From: Dysgonamonadaceae bacterium
Lineage (GTDB): Bacteria; Bacteroidota; Bacteroidia; Bacteroidales; Azobacteroidaceae
Reading direction: 5' to 3'
Assembly: GCA_031258895.1 (NCBI GenBank)
Contig: JAIRMF010000128.1
Coordinates: 1 to 9,245 of the forward strand
Length of the DNA: 9,245 nucleotides
The notes under the pieces are model-generated. The model did not search any database, was not told the DNA's origin, and worked only from the letters and a program-made list of their open reading frames with translations. Made by a program: the position numbers and the translations under genes. Each line of letters opens with the position of its first letter. Within the stretch, counting starts at the first letter, position 1. Of this stretch, positions 1 through 6,217 are shown one piece after another.

Positions 1-426
1 CGCACGCTCGGCACAAGCGGCACTCAGTATGTTTACAGCGGCAGCAATACCATCGGCGATGTTGCATGGTATAACGGTAATAACATCCATGCAAACCAGA
101 GTACCAACGGTTCTAATTACGGAACCAAGAAAGTAGCAACGCAAGCCCCTAATGAGCTTGGTCTTTACGATATGAGCGGCAACTTATGGGAATGGTGTTG
201 GGACAAGTTAGGTGGCTATGTAGATTGCTGCATTGAGAATCCTGATTCTTACGATCTAAGTAATACAGACTTCCTTAACTTCTTAGGTGATGGTTCGCGT
301 CGCGTCTTACGCGGCGGCTATTGGAACTTTAGCGAGTCCAACTGCCGCGTATCGAGTCGCTACAACGACAACCCGATCTACCGGTTCAACAATATCGGCA
401 TCCGGGTTGTGTGTAAAGGAGATTAA
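1..426 (+). CDS. FGE-sulfatase/SUMF1-domain protein, 3' part (possible DGR variable protein)
   Basis: The frame is open from base 1 to the TAA at 424-426, so 141 C-terminal residues are visible and the start lies outside the window. The visible part is the second half of a formylglycine-generating-enzyme (SUMF1, C-type-lectin-like) domain: SGSNTIGDVAWY at residues 13-24, NELGLYDMSGNLWEWC at 51-66, RVLRGGYW at 101-108, CRVSSR at 115-120 and NNIGIRVV at 130-137. Human FGE uses a C-x4-C pair (C336/C341) after the RGG motif. Here the first position is F110 and only C115 remains, so formylglycine synthesis is unlikely and a binding or display role is more plausible (inference). The last ~35 residues are rich in N, S, Y, D and F at alternating sites, as in DGR target proteins. 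Signal peptide and other domains cannot be seen. The family call is firm; the biological role is unknown. Confidence 0.88.
   Translation, partial: RTLGTSGTQYVYSGSNTIGDVAWYNGNNIHANQSTNGSNYGTKKVATQAPNELGLYDMSGNLWEWCWDKLGGYVDCCIENPDSYDLSNTDFLNFLGDGSRRVLRGGYWNFSESNCRVSSRYNDNPIYRFNNIGIRVVCKGD
301..423 (+). other. Candidate DGR variable region at the C-terminus of the FGE-fold protein
   Basis: Between residues 101 and 137 of the visible frame, conserved residues (R101, G105, G106, W108, C115, R116, R120, P125, R128, G133, R135) alternate with sites Y107, N109, F110, S111, E112, S113, N114, S119, Y121, N122, D123, N124, I126, Y127, F129, N130 and N131. All of those 17 codons except E112 end in C or T, as expected if each derives from an AAY codon in a template repeat by adenine-specific substitution. 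The codons for the conserved residues contain few adenines. DGR variable regions commonly lie at the C-terminal end of this fold. No template repeat or reverse transcriptase is in the window, so this is a pattern-based inference; exact borders are unknown. Confidence 0.5.
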
Positions 427-450
427 AAAGAATTCGTTTTGTTGGTGAAA

Positions 451-494
451 AAATGCCCCCGAAAGTTTTAGATACAAAACTTTCGGGGGCATTT
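451..494. terminator. Perfect 19-bp inverted repeat, probable bidirectional terminator
   Basis: Arms at 451-469 and 476-494 are perfectly complementary around a 6-nt loop (470-475), with a GC-rich core (GCCCCCGAAAG). Read on the plus strand the stem ends in CATTT. On the minus strand it ends in a run of six T. It sits 24 bp after the stop of the FGE-fold gene and between convergent genes, which fits a shared intrinsic terminator, stronger for the minus-strand transcript. Its position just after a possible DGR variable region also allows a role as the hairpin that assists DGR retrohoming. Confidence 0.8.
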
Positions 495-692
495 CAAAAT
501 CAAGAGGCCCGCTCTCCTATCTAATCAAACCAAGAGAACAAAATTGCAGAAAACAGTCGAAAATACCAAACTTTTCTGTGATTATTTTATTGACATTCAA
601 TGAAAGGATAACTTAGTAAGGGATTGACTACTTACCTAATTTTCGTGCATTTGCCCTGAATTTTTATTCGTTCTGGCAGCTCGTAGGACTCT

Positions 693-1256
693 CTACCAGT
701 TTTCACTGATGCAGATAAATTCCAGCGGGATGTGTTCATACACCAAAATCTCCGCCTGATAGTAAGGTTTTTCGTCGTCCGATAGCTCAAAGTACTGTTT
801 TTTGAACAGCGGAAAATCGATCAACTGGAATGCCTCAATCGAGCCGCTTGCCGTTACCCCTTTTCTGCTTGCGTTTTGTACCGTAAAGATTGTTTTCTCC
901 ATGAAAATGACCTCGACGCTGATTTCCATGATTACAGGAGATAGAATCCTGTCGTGCCGCTGTGCTACGTATATCATCGGATGGTCGCTTACAAACGATA
1001 CTCTTACGTAGTTTTGCAAACCTTTCTGGACGTCAAGATTCCTGGATAAATCGTTTCCGCCGGGGCGGAAAATATCAATGCCATTGCGCTGGCAATAAGC
1101 CCATGAATAAAGTCCCCCGTTCTTATTGATTGATTCAAGATTGCTCGAATCCGTGAAATGATAGAGTGTCGCTATCCCATATTTAAGTAGAACATTCTTA
1201 AATTCCTGCCAGTTATGCTTGTAACCGGAATAGAATCCATTTTCCTGCTTTTCCAA
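693..1256 (-). CDS. DarT-like (DUF4433) ADP-ribosyltransferase-fold protein, no antitoxin adjacent
   Basis: The 187-residue protein resembles DarT/DUF4433 ADP-ribosyltransferases, known as toxins that ADP-ribosylate thymidine in single-stranded DNA. Visible motifs are LYHFTDSSNLESI at 31-43 (H33 in the NAD-contacting Y-H-x-T position), GGLYSW at 47-52, the R72 and LQNYVRVSF region at 72-88, DHPM at 91-94 (compare SPM in DarT), and YQAEILV at 166-172, where E169 matches the catalytic glutamate of the (R)QAE motif. IPLEFI at 176-181 matches the family C-terminus. The length is close to DarT alone, with no fused domain. The start is TTG: no in-frame ATG occurs between the upstream stop (1287-1289) and residue 94, and TTG at 1254-1256 places the HFT motif about 30 residues in. 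No DarG macrodomain gene adjoins it. The fold call is good. DNA as the substrate is only inferred, and this subgroup may modify something else. Confidence 0.75.
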   Translation of the reverse strand: MEKQENGFYSGYKHNWQEFKNVLLKYGIATLYHFTDSSNLESINKNGGLYSWAYCQRNGIDIFRPGGNDLSRNLDVQKGLQNYVRVSFVSDHPMIYVAQRHDRILSPVIMEISVEVIFMEKTIFTVQNASRKGVTASGSIEAFQLIDFPLFKKQYFELSDDEKPYYQAEILVYEHIPLEFICISENW

Positions 1257-1303
1257 TTTAGCATTATTAAGGGTTAAAGTAATAGGTTATTTTTATTGTT
1301 TTT

Positions 1304-1365
1304 GCCGATCAAATCCGTGCTCCCTGAATTCTTAATTCGAAATCTCACAGGAGGGACCCCTCGGC
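1304..1365. repeat. Nested inverted repeats in the DarT-like gene's leader
   Basis: Outer arms GCCGA (1304-1308) and TCGGC (1361-1365) enclose TCCCT (1321-1325) and AGGGA (1352-1356). Inside is a small GAATT/AATTC repeat (1326-1330, 1334-1338). The arms could pair in order in a minus-strand transcript starting near 1390, giving a leader with stacked stems upstream of the TTG start. The stems are short and may be coincidental. No T-run follows on either side, so it is not an obvious terminator. Confidence 0.3.
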
Positions 1366-1396
1366 TCAAAACTATTTATTATCAAACTTAAAACGA

Positions 1397-1404
1397 CAAA
1401 AGTA
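1397..1404 (-). promoter_or_regulatory. Possible Bacteroidetes -7 box for the DarT-like gene
   Basis: The minus strand reads TACTTTTG, matching TAnnTTTG, about 140 bp upstream of the TTG start. No good TTTG (-33) box is present 19-21 nt further upstream. A second match (TAAGTTTG, minus strand, 1383-1390) lies just downstream, so the actual start point is uncertain. Confidence 0.35.
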
Positions 1405-1456
1405 ATAAAAATGTTTAACGTGACACACCATACTCAAAATATTTTTTACAATCGGA

Positions 1457-3313
1457 TTAGAATTGAAAGTAAATGAATTTCTGTAAATCAGCCGTAATAA
1501 ACTGGTAAAGTATAAAAACCGTAACTGTTACCACTATGGCCATTGCGACAAGCGGCATGCCTGAAAACCACAGCCGGTAACGGCGTTTCCATCTTTCCGG
1601 TAGCCAGTGAATGATCATTCCTGCTGCAATAAGAGTAAAAACATTCCTGTAACCCGATATTACAGGATTTATTATCGAAAAATCCCATGTACCTCCAATC
1701 TGTCCTATCATGCCGGTGGCACTTGTCCAGGCCTCACGGTTCGCCCCTGCAGGGTCGAGATTTGACCCCGAACGGAAAAACAGGCGGGTGAAAGTGATGA
1801 AAACAAAGGTCTGAAACACTGCCCATGACGTCTCAATCCATCCGTAACCGGTACTCCTGTTTGAAAAAAAAACGTGAATAATAGAACAGACGAGGGTCCC
1901 CACAAGCAAAACCGTCGACCAAACCAAAGCAATAGTCCAAACAGGTTTCCTGAACACCAGCCAAAAAATAAGCGTAACAACCGTCAACAGTACCGTTGTA
2001 ATGATGCGGCTTGTCGTTGACCTCTCCTTCCAAAATTTAAAGGTCAATATGCCTAACCCATTCAACCCACCCCAAATGACAAAATTCCAACTTGCACCGT
2101 GCCACAGTCCGCCAAGCAGCATTGTATCCATATTGTTGAGGTTGGTTGTGATTTTCTTTCTTAACTCCGGTTTCAGCTTGGCTATGGCTAACAGCATAGC
2201 TCCGACAAGCAAGACGGAGCAGGTTACATAAATATTCTCCACAAGAATGACCGCAATGATGACAACGAAAATAATGCAGAAATACGTGCCGAAGGTATCC
2301 TTACGGTTGCCGCCAAGCGGAATGTAGAGATAATCCTTCAACCATCTGGAAAGTGAAATATGCCAGCGTTTCCAGAAATTACCCGCATTTGTGGCCTTGT
2401 AAGGAGAATTGAAATTCTTCGGCAAATAAAATCCAAACAGCATGGCCACCCCGATTGCAATGTCGGTATAACCCGAAAAATCAGCGTAAACTTGGAGCGA
2501 ATAACCAAATAGCGCCGCCAGGTTTTCAAAACCGGAAAACATCACGGGATTTGCAAATACACGGTCAACAAAGTTCACGGCGATGTAATCACTCAAAATG
2601 ATTTTTTTCGCCAGTCCGTTCATTATCCAGAAAACTGCAATGCCGAACTGTCTACGTGAAAGGAAAAAAGGCCTGTAAATCTGCGGAATAAATTCGCTGG
2701 CGCGAACAATCGGACCGGCTACAAGCTGTGGAAAAAAACCGACGTAAAAAGAATAGTTCAAAATGTTGCGCACAGGCTCGACACGGTGACGGAAAACATC
2801 TGTTATGTAACTTATATTCTGGAAAGTGAAAAACGATATGCCTACCGGCAGAAAAATGTTTTCAATATCGAAACACTCACTACCTGTCACAGTATTACCG
2901 AACCAGGCAAAGACATCGAAAACCCGCAAATTAATTCCCAGCAAACTGTTGATCGTATCTGTCAGGAAATACACGTATTTGTAGTAGAAAAGCGTCGCCA
3001 GGTTAACCGCAACACCAACGGCAAGGTAGATCCGTTTTCTGAAATCTACAACGGAAGAAGCTATAACTTTCGCCTGAAAAAAGTTGAAAAGTATTGTAAA
3101 AGCAAGGAGAAGAACAAACAGTCCGCCGGTCTTGTAGTAAAAAAATATACTTGCAAATGCCAAAAAAGTGTTACGCAGCAGGATCTTATTACCAAGCAGG
3201 CTGAAACCCGCAAAAACAAGCGCAAAAAACGCCCAGAAATAAAACTGCGTAAACAGCAACGGAGAATCGGGATTGAAAACGAAAATATCTTTTAAAAACC
3301 GGAAAGACATCAT
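1457..3313 (-). CDS. MBOAT-family membrane O-acyltransferase (AlgI/DltB-like)
   Basis: A 618-residue polytopic membrane protein that probably transfers acyl (often acetyl) groups to an exported polysaccharide or glycan. Family motifs in order are LPVGISFFTFQNISYITDVFR (155-175), FFPQLVAGPI (193-202), YADFSGYTDIAIG (276-288), NFWKRWHISLSRWL (312-325), YIPLGGNR (330-337) and MLLGGLWHGASWNFVIWGG (398-416). H405 is the conserved catalytic histidine and H318 the second conserved one. It is longer than typical AlgI-type proteins, with a hydrophobic insert of about 50 residues between GGNR and the H405 motif, and several more membrane spans after residue 435. It starts 15 bp after ugd in the same orientation and is probably cotranscribed. 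Tandem ATG codons occur at the start; AAGG lies just upstream and spaces slightly better to the second. No AlgJ/AlgX-like partner is in the window. Substrate unknown. Confidence 0.93.
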   Translation of the reverse strand: MMSFRFLKDIFVFNPDSPLLFTQFYFWAFFALVFAGFSLLGNKILLRNTFLAFASIFFYYKTGGLFVLLLAFTILFNFFQAKVIASSVVDFRKRIYLAVGVAVNLATLFYYKYVYFLTDTINSLLGINLRVFDVFAWFGNTVTGSECFDIENIFLPVGISFFTFQNISYITDVFRHRVEPVRNILNYSFYVGFFPQLVAGPIVRASEFIPQIYRPFFLSRRQFGIAVFWIMNGLAKKIILSDYIAVNFVDRVFANPVMFSGFENLAALFGYSLQVYADFSGYTDIAIGVAMLFGFYLPKNFNSPYKATNAGNFWKRWHISLSRWLKDYLYIPLGGNRKDTFGTYFCIIFVVIIAVILVENIYVTCSVLLVGAMLLAIAKLKPELRKKITTNLNNMDTMLLGGLWHGASWNFVIWGGLNGLGILTFKFWKERSTTSRIITTVLLTVVTLIFWLVFRKPVWTIALVWSTVLLVGTLVCSIIHVFFSNRSTGYGWIETSWAVFQTFVFITFTRLFFRSGSNLDPAGANREAWTSATGMIGQIGGTWDFSIINPVISGYRNVFTLIAAGMIIHWLPERWKRRYRLWFSGMPLVAMAIVVTVTVFILYQFITADLQKFIYFQF

Positions 3314-3328
3314 ACCTTCAAAAAACGG

Positions 3329-4636
3329 TCATATGTTGTCGTAAATGAATCCCTCGGACTGCATTTCACTACGGTCGTAGATATTCCGTCCGTCTATGAC
3401 AACAGGCTGACGCATGACGAGTTTAATTGCTTTCCAGTCGGGCATTCGGAATTCTTTCCATTCGGTAATCATCAGTATAGCGTCAGCATCCACAGCAGCG
3501 TCGTACAGGTTCTTGGCATACAGCACCCTCTCGCCCAGCCTGCGCTGACATTCCGGCATAGCTACAGGATCGTAAACCGCGACACGGCAGTTACGTCCGA
3601 GCAACAATTCTATCAAAACCAGGGACGGCGCTTCACGCATGTCGTCAGTCTCAGGCTTGAAGGCAAGTCCCCAGATTGCAATGTTCTTATCGGAAAAATC
3701 TTCTCCAAAAATATCCTGCAAACGACGGAAAAGCACGGTTTTCTGGTAAATGTTCACTTCTTCCACAGCTTGCAAAACCTTCATCTTATACCCATTTTCA
3801 TAGGCAGTCCTGACAAGCGCCTTCACGTCTTTCGGAAAACAGGACCCACCATAGCCGCATCCCGGATATAGGAACTTGTTCCCAATCCGCGAATCGGAAC
3901 CGATGCCATTACGAACCATATTCACGTCGGCGCCAACCACACGGCAGAGGTTAGCAATATCATTCATAAACGATATTCGAGTGGCAAGCATTGCGTTTGC
4001 AGCGTATTTTATCATCTCTGCCGAAGGAATGTCGGTAAAAATCATCCGGTAATGGTTTATTGTAAATGGTTTGTAAAGCCGTTCCATAAGTGCACGAGCA
4101 CGGTCGCTATCAGTGCCGACTACTACTCGGTCCGGCGTCATAAAATCTTTCACAGCAGTGCCTTCCTTCAAAAACTCAGGATTGGATGCTACATCGAATA
4201 CAACGGAAACCCCGCGACAGTCAAGTTCTTCTGCAATTGCCGCTTTTACTTTTGATGCCGTCCCGACCGGCACCGTACTCTTGGTAACAACAAGGACGTA
4301 TTTTGTGATATACCTACCGACAGTTCGCGCTACGTCAAGCACGTAACGCAGGTCGGCGCTACCGTCTTCGTCCGGAGGCGTTCCTACCGCCGAGAATACT
4401 ATCTCTACTCTGTCCAGTACGGAGGCAAGATCTGTCGTGAATTTCAATCTGCCTGCAGCAGAGTTCTTCCTGACCAGGTCGTCAAGCCCCGGCTCATAAA
4501 TTGGGATGATACCTCGTTTTAGTTTTGCTATTTTCTCCGTATCTATATCGACACAAGTTACATCGATACCCATTTCTGAAAAACAAGCTCCGCTCACAAG
4601 ACCAACATATCCGGTTCCAACGATTGCAATATTCAT
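3329..4636 (-). CDS. ugd: UDP-glucose 6-dehydrogenase
   Basis: Oxidises UDP-glucose to UDP-glucuronate with two NAD+, in the cytoplasm, supplying a precursor for acidic surface polysaccharides. The 435-residue protein begins MNIAIVGTGYVGLVSG, with the Rossmann motif GxGYVG at 7-12. It continues with STVPVGT (120-126), NPEFLKEGTA (152-161), K211 in the AEMIKYAANA helix, YPGCGYGGSCFPKD (257-270) with catalytic C266, and FKPETDDMREAPS (326-338). The frame is open upstream to 4714, but homology begins at the ATG at 4634-4636. Those extra 26 residues do not resemble the family, and the likely promoter (-7 box 4669-4676) lies inside that stretch. It is first in a two-gene unit with the O-acyltransferase and divergent from rfbC. 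The closely related UDP-ManNAc dehydrogenases share this fold, but these motifs fit the glucose enzyme better. Confidence 0.95.
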   Translation of the reverse strand: MNIAIVGTGYVGLVSGACFSEMGIDVTCVDIDTEKIAKLKRGIIPIYEPGLDDLVRKNSAAGRLKFTTDLASVLDRVEIVFSAVGTPPDEDGSADLRYVLDVARTVGRYITKYVLVVTKSTVPVGTASKVKAAIAEELDCRGVSVVFDVASNPEFLKEGTAVKDFMTPDRVVVGTDSDRARALMERLYKPFTINHYRMIFTDIPSAEMIKYAANAMLATRISFMNDIANLCRVVGADVNMVRNGIGSDSRIGNKFLYPGCGYGGSCFPKDVKALVRTAYENGYKMKVLQAVEEVNIYQKTVLFRRLQDIFGEDFSDKNIAIWGLAFKPETDDMREAPSLVLIELLLGRNCRVAVYDPVAMPECQRRLGERVLYAKNLYDAAVDADAILMITEWKEFRMPDWKAIKLVMRQPVVIDGRNIYDRSEMQSEGFIYDNI

Positions 4637-4668
4637 GATTTGTTTTGATTTTGCTGATTTTCGGAATG

Positions 4669-4676
4669 CAAAGATA
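4669..4676 (-). promoter_or_regulatory. Probable -7 box of the ugd promoter
   Basis: The minus strand reads TATCTTTG, a full match to TAnnTTTG, followed by GC. It lies 32 bp upstream of the ugd ATG, implying a leader of roughly 25 nt. A matching TTTG -33 box at the usual spacing is not evident. It supports the shorter ugd start. Confidence 0.55.
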
Positions 4677-4729
4677 ATGCTTTTCCTCGATGAGATTATT
4701 GTTAGTATTAACAAACGAATATTTTTTTG

Positions 4730-4737
4730 TACCTTCG
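4730..4737 (+). promoter_or_regulatory. Probable -7 box of the rfbC-rfbA promoter
   Basis: TACCTTCG followed by C is one base from the TAnnTTTG consensus and lies 21 bp before the rfbC ATG. The AT-rich stretch upstream (4696-4729) has only weak -33 candidates (TTG at 4699-4701, TTAG at 4702-4705). The position gives a short leader of about 15 nt. Confidence 0.55.
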
Positions 4738-4758
4738 CGACAATAATTAAACGAAAGT

Positions 4759-5301
4759 ATGAATTTTATACAGCTAAATATTCAGGGTTTATGGCTCATC
4801 GAGCCGGAAGTTTTCGCCGATTCGCGCGGATATTTTATGGAAGCATGGAAGAAAGACGAGTTTGAACGTACTGTTGGAAAGGTTGATTTTATTCAGGACA
4901 ATGAATCAAAGTCCTCATTTGGTGTTTTCCGTGGGCTACATTATCAGGAAGGCGACTCCGGACAGGCAAAACTTGTACGTGTCATTTGCGGCAAAGTATG
5001 GGACATGGCGGTAGACATCCGCAACAACTCACCGACTTTTGGACAATACTTTGCAATAGAACTCTCAGGGGAAAACCATCGCCAGTTCTTTATCCCACGT
5101 GGTTTTGCACATGGATTCCTTGTCCTGAGTGACACAGCGGTTTTTTCCTACAAGGTTGACAATGCTTATTCGCCTTCGACCGAACGGACGATTAATTGTT
5201 TTGATCCCGAACTTGCCATCCGGTTCCCTATTGACAGGGAAGTCATTATATTGTCCGGAAAAGATAAAGAAGGTATGTTATTGCGAGATGTTACAATATA
5301 G
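4759..5301 (+). CDS. rfbC: dTDP-4-dehydrorhamnose 3,5-epimerase
   Basis: Converts dTDP-4-keto-6-deoxy-D-glucose to dTDP-4-keto-L-rhamnose, the third step of dTDP-L-rhamnose synthesis, in the cytoplasm. The 180-residue length is typical of the RmlC cupin. Visible motifs are the opening DSRGYFMEAW (21-30), FRGLHYQ (57-63) with catalytic H61, K71 in the QAKLVRV strand, IPRGFAHGF (112-120), Y131 in FSYKV (the active-site tyrosine) and LSGKD (165-169) with D169, all in the order of the family. The ATG at 4759 fits both the family N-terminus and the promoter. It is followed 35 bp later by rfbA on the same strand, so the two probably form an operon. rfbB and rfbD are not nearby. Confidence 0.96.
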   Translation: MNFIQLNIQGLWLIEPEVFADSRGYFMEAWKKDEFERTVGKVDFIQDNESKSSFGVFRGLHYQEGDSGQAKLVRVICGKVWDMAVDIRNNSPTFGQYFAIELSGENHRQFFIPRGFAHGFLVLSDTAVFSYKVDNAYSPSTERTINCFDPELAIRFPIDREVIILSGKDKEGMLLRDVTI

Positions 5302-5336
5302 ATAGTGATGAAAATAACGGATAATACAAAAAATAA

Positions 5337-6200
5337 ATGAAAGGAATAATTCTGGCCGGAGGAAGCGCAACGCGCCTTTACCCACTTTCGAAATCAATAT
5401 CGAAACAAATCATGCCGGTTTACGACAAGCCGATGATTTACTATCCGCTCTCAACGCTGATGCTTGCCGGTATCCGCGAAGTGTTGATTATCTCTACGCC
5501 TCGCGACCTGCCGGTATTCCGTGAGTTACTTGGTTCGGGACAGACGCTCGGAATGAAGTTCGAATACATCGTGCAACATACACCTAACGGGCTTGCACAG
5601 GCTTTTGTGCTTGGCGAACGTTTCATTGGGGGTTCACCTGTCTGCCTTATCCTTGGTGATAATGTGTTTTACGGGCAGAATTTTAGCCGAATGTTGGAAA
5701 AAACCGGTTTGGTCGAAGATGGCGCCTGCATTTTTGGGTACTATGTGAAGGACCCGCGTGCTTACGGTGTTGTAGAGTTTGATGAATCCGGCAAAGTGCT
5801 TTCCATTGAAGAAAAACCGGAAAAACCAAAGTCCAATTATGCTGTACCCGGACTGTATTTCTACGATAATACGGTAGCACTACGTGCAAAAGCGCTGAAA
5901 CCCTCCGCCCGCGGAGAATACGAAATCACTGATCTTAACTGCACATATCTCAAAGAAGGTAAGTTAAGAGTTGAAATTTTTGGGCGCGGATTTGCGTGGC
6001 TCGATACGGGCAACTGTGACAGCCTTCTTGATGCAAGCAACTTTGTTGCAACGATCCAGAATCGTCAGGGTTTTTATGTTGCCTGCATCGAAGAGATCGC
6101 ATGGCGCAAGGGCTGGATTGACAATAGCAGTCTGGAGCGGATCGGAATGAAACTCGTTAAAACGGAATACGGCAAGTATATACTTTCTCTGATAAACTAA
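5337..6200 (+). CDS. rfbA: Glucose-1-phosphate thymidylyltransferase
   Basis: Makes dTDP-glucose from dTTP and glucose 1-phosphate, the first and usually feedback-controlled step of dTDP-rhamnose synthesis. The 287 residues match RmlA: LAGGSATRLYP (6-16), K23 and KQIMPVYDKPMIYYPLS (23-39), LGDN (106-109) with metal-ligand D108, VVEFDESGKVLSIEEKP (145-161), GLYFYD (172-177), EITDLN (196-201) and FAWLDTG (219-225) with D223. Two departures from the commonest family sequence are A11 for G in the nucleotide-binding loop and NC (226-227) where TH is common after DTG. Neither removes a known metal ligand, and the protein is full length, so it should be active. It ends 17 bp from the convergent gldE. 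Confidence 0.96.
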   Translation: MKGIILAGGSATRLYPLSKSISKQIMPVYDKPMIYYPLSTLMLAGIREVLIISTPRDLPVFRELLGSGQTLGMKFEYIVQHTPNGLAQAFVLGERFIGGSPVCLILGDNVFYGQNFSRMLEKTGLVEDGACIFGYYVKDPRAYGVVEFDESGKVLSIEEKPEKPKSNYAVPGLYFYDNTVALRAKALKPSARGEYEITDLNCTYLKEGKLRVEIFGRGFAWLDTGNCDSLLDASNFVATIQNRQGFYVACIEEIAWRKGWIDNSSLERIGMKLVKTEYGKYILSLIN

Positions 6201-6217
6201 AATTTACCATATGGTGT

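Noticed and set aside
307..492. Minus-strand 61-residue frame across the variable region and hairpin
   Set aside because: It is the complement of the FGE-fold gene and of the inverted repeat, with no family resemblance or start signal.
616..635. GTAAG/CTTAC hairpin as a terminator of the DarT-like gene
   Set aside because: Five base pairs with a 10-nt loop and no following T-run; the 451-494 hairpin is a much better terminator.
427..692. Search for a DGR template repeat or accessory gene downstream of the FGE-fold gene
   Set aside because: Nothing here resembles 301-412, and there is no frame for a reverse transcriptase or small accessory protein; only the 451-494 hairpin stands out.
671..700. 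Short tRNA D-arm-like sequence (GCAGCTCGTAGG)
   Set aside because: No matching acceptor, anticodon or T-arm could be found around it, so neither a tRNA nor an attachment site can be supported.
2786..3295. 169-residue plus-strand open frame
   Set aside because: It lies antisense to the N-terminal third of the O-acyltransferase, has a Lys/Gln/Asn-rich composition typical of the reverse of hydrophobic coding sequence, and shows no recognisable family.
4637..4714. N-terminal extension of the ugd frame by 26 residues
   Set aside because: The extension has no homology to the dehydrogenase family and contains the probable ugd -7 box; the ATG at 4634-4636 precedes the Rossmann motif directly.
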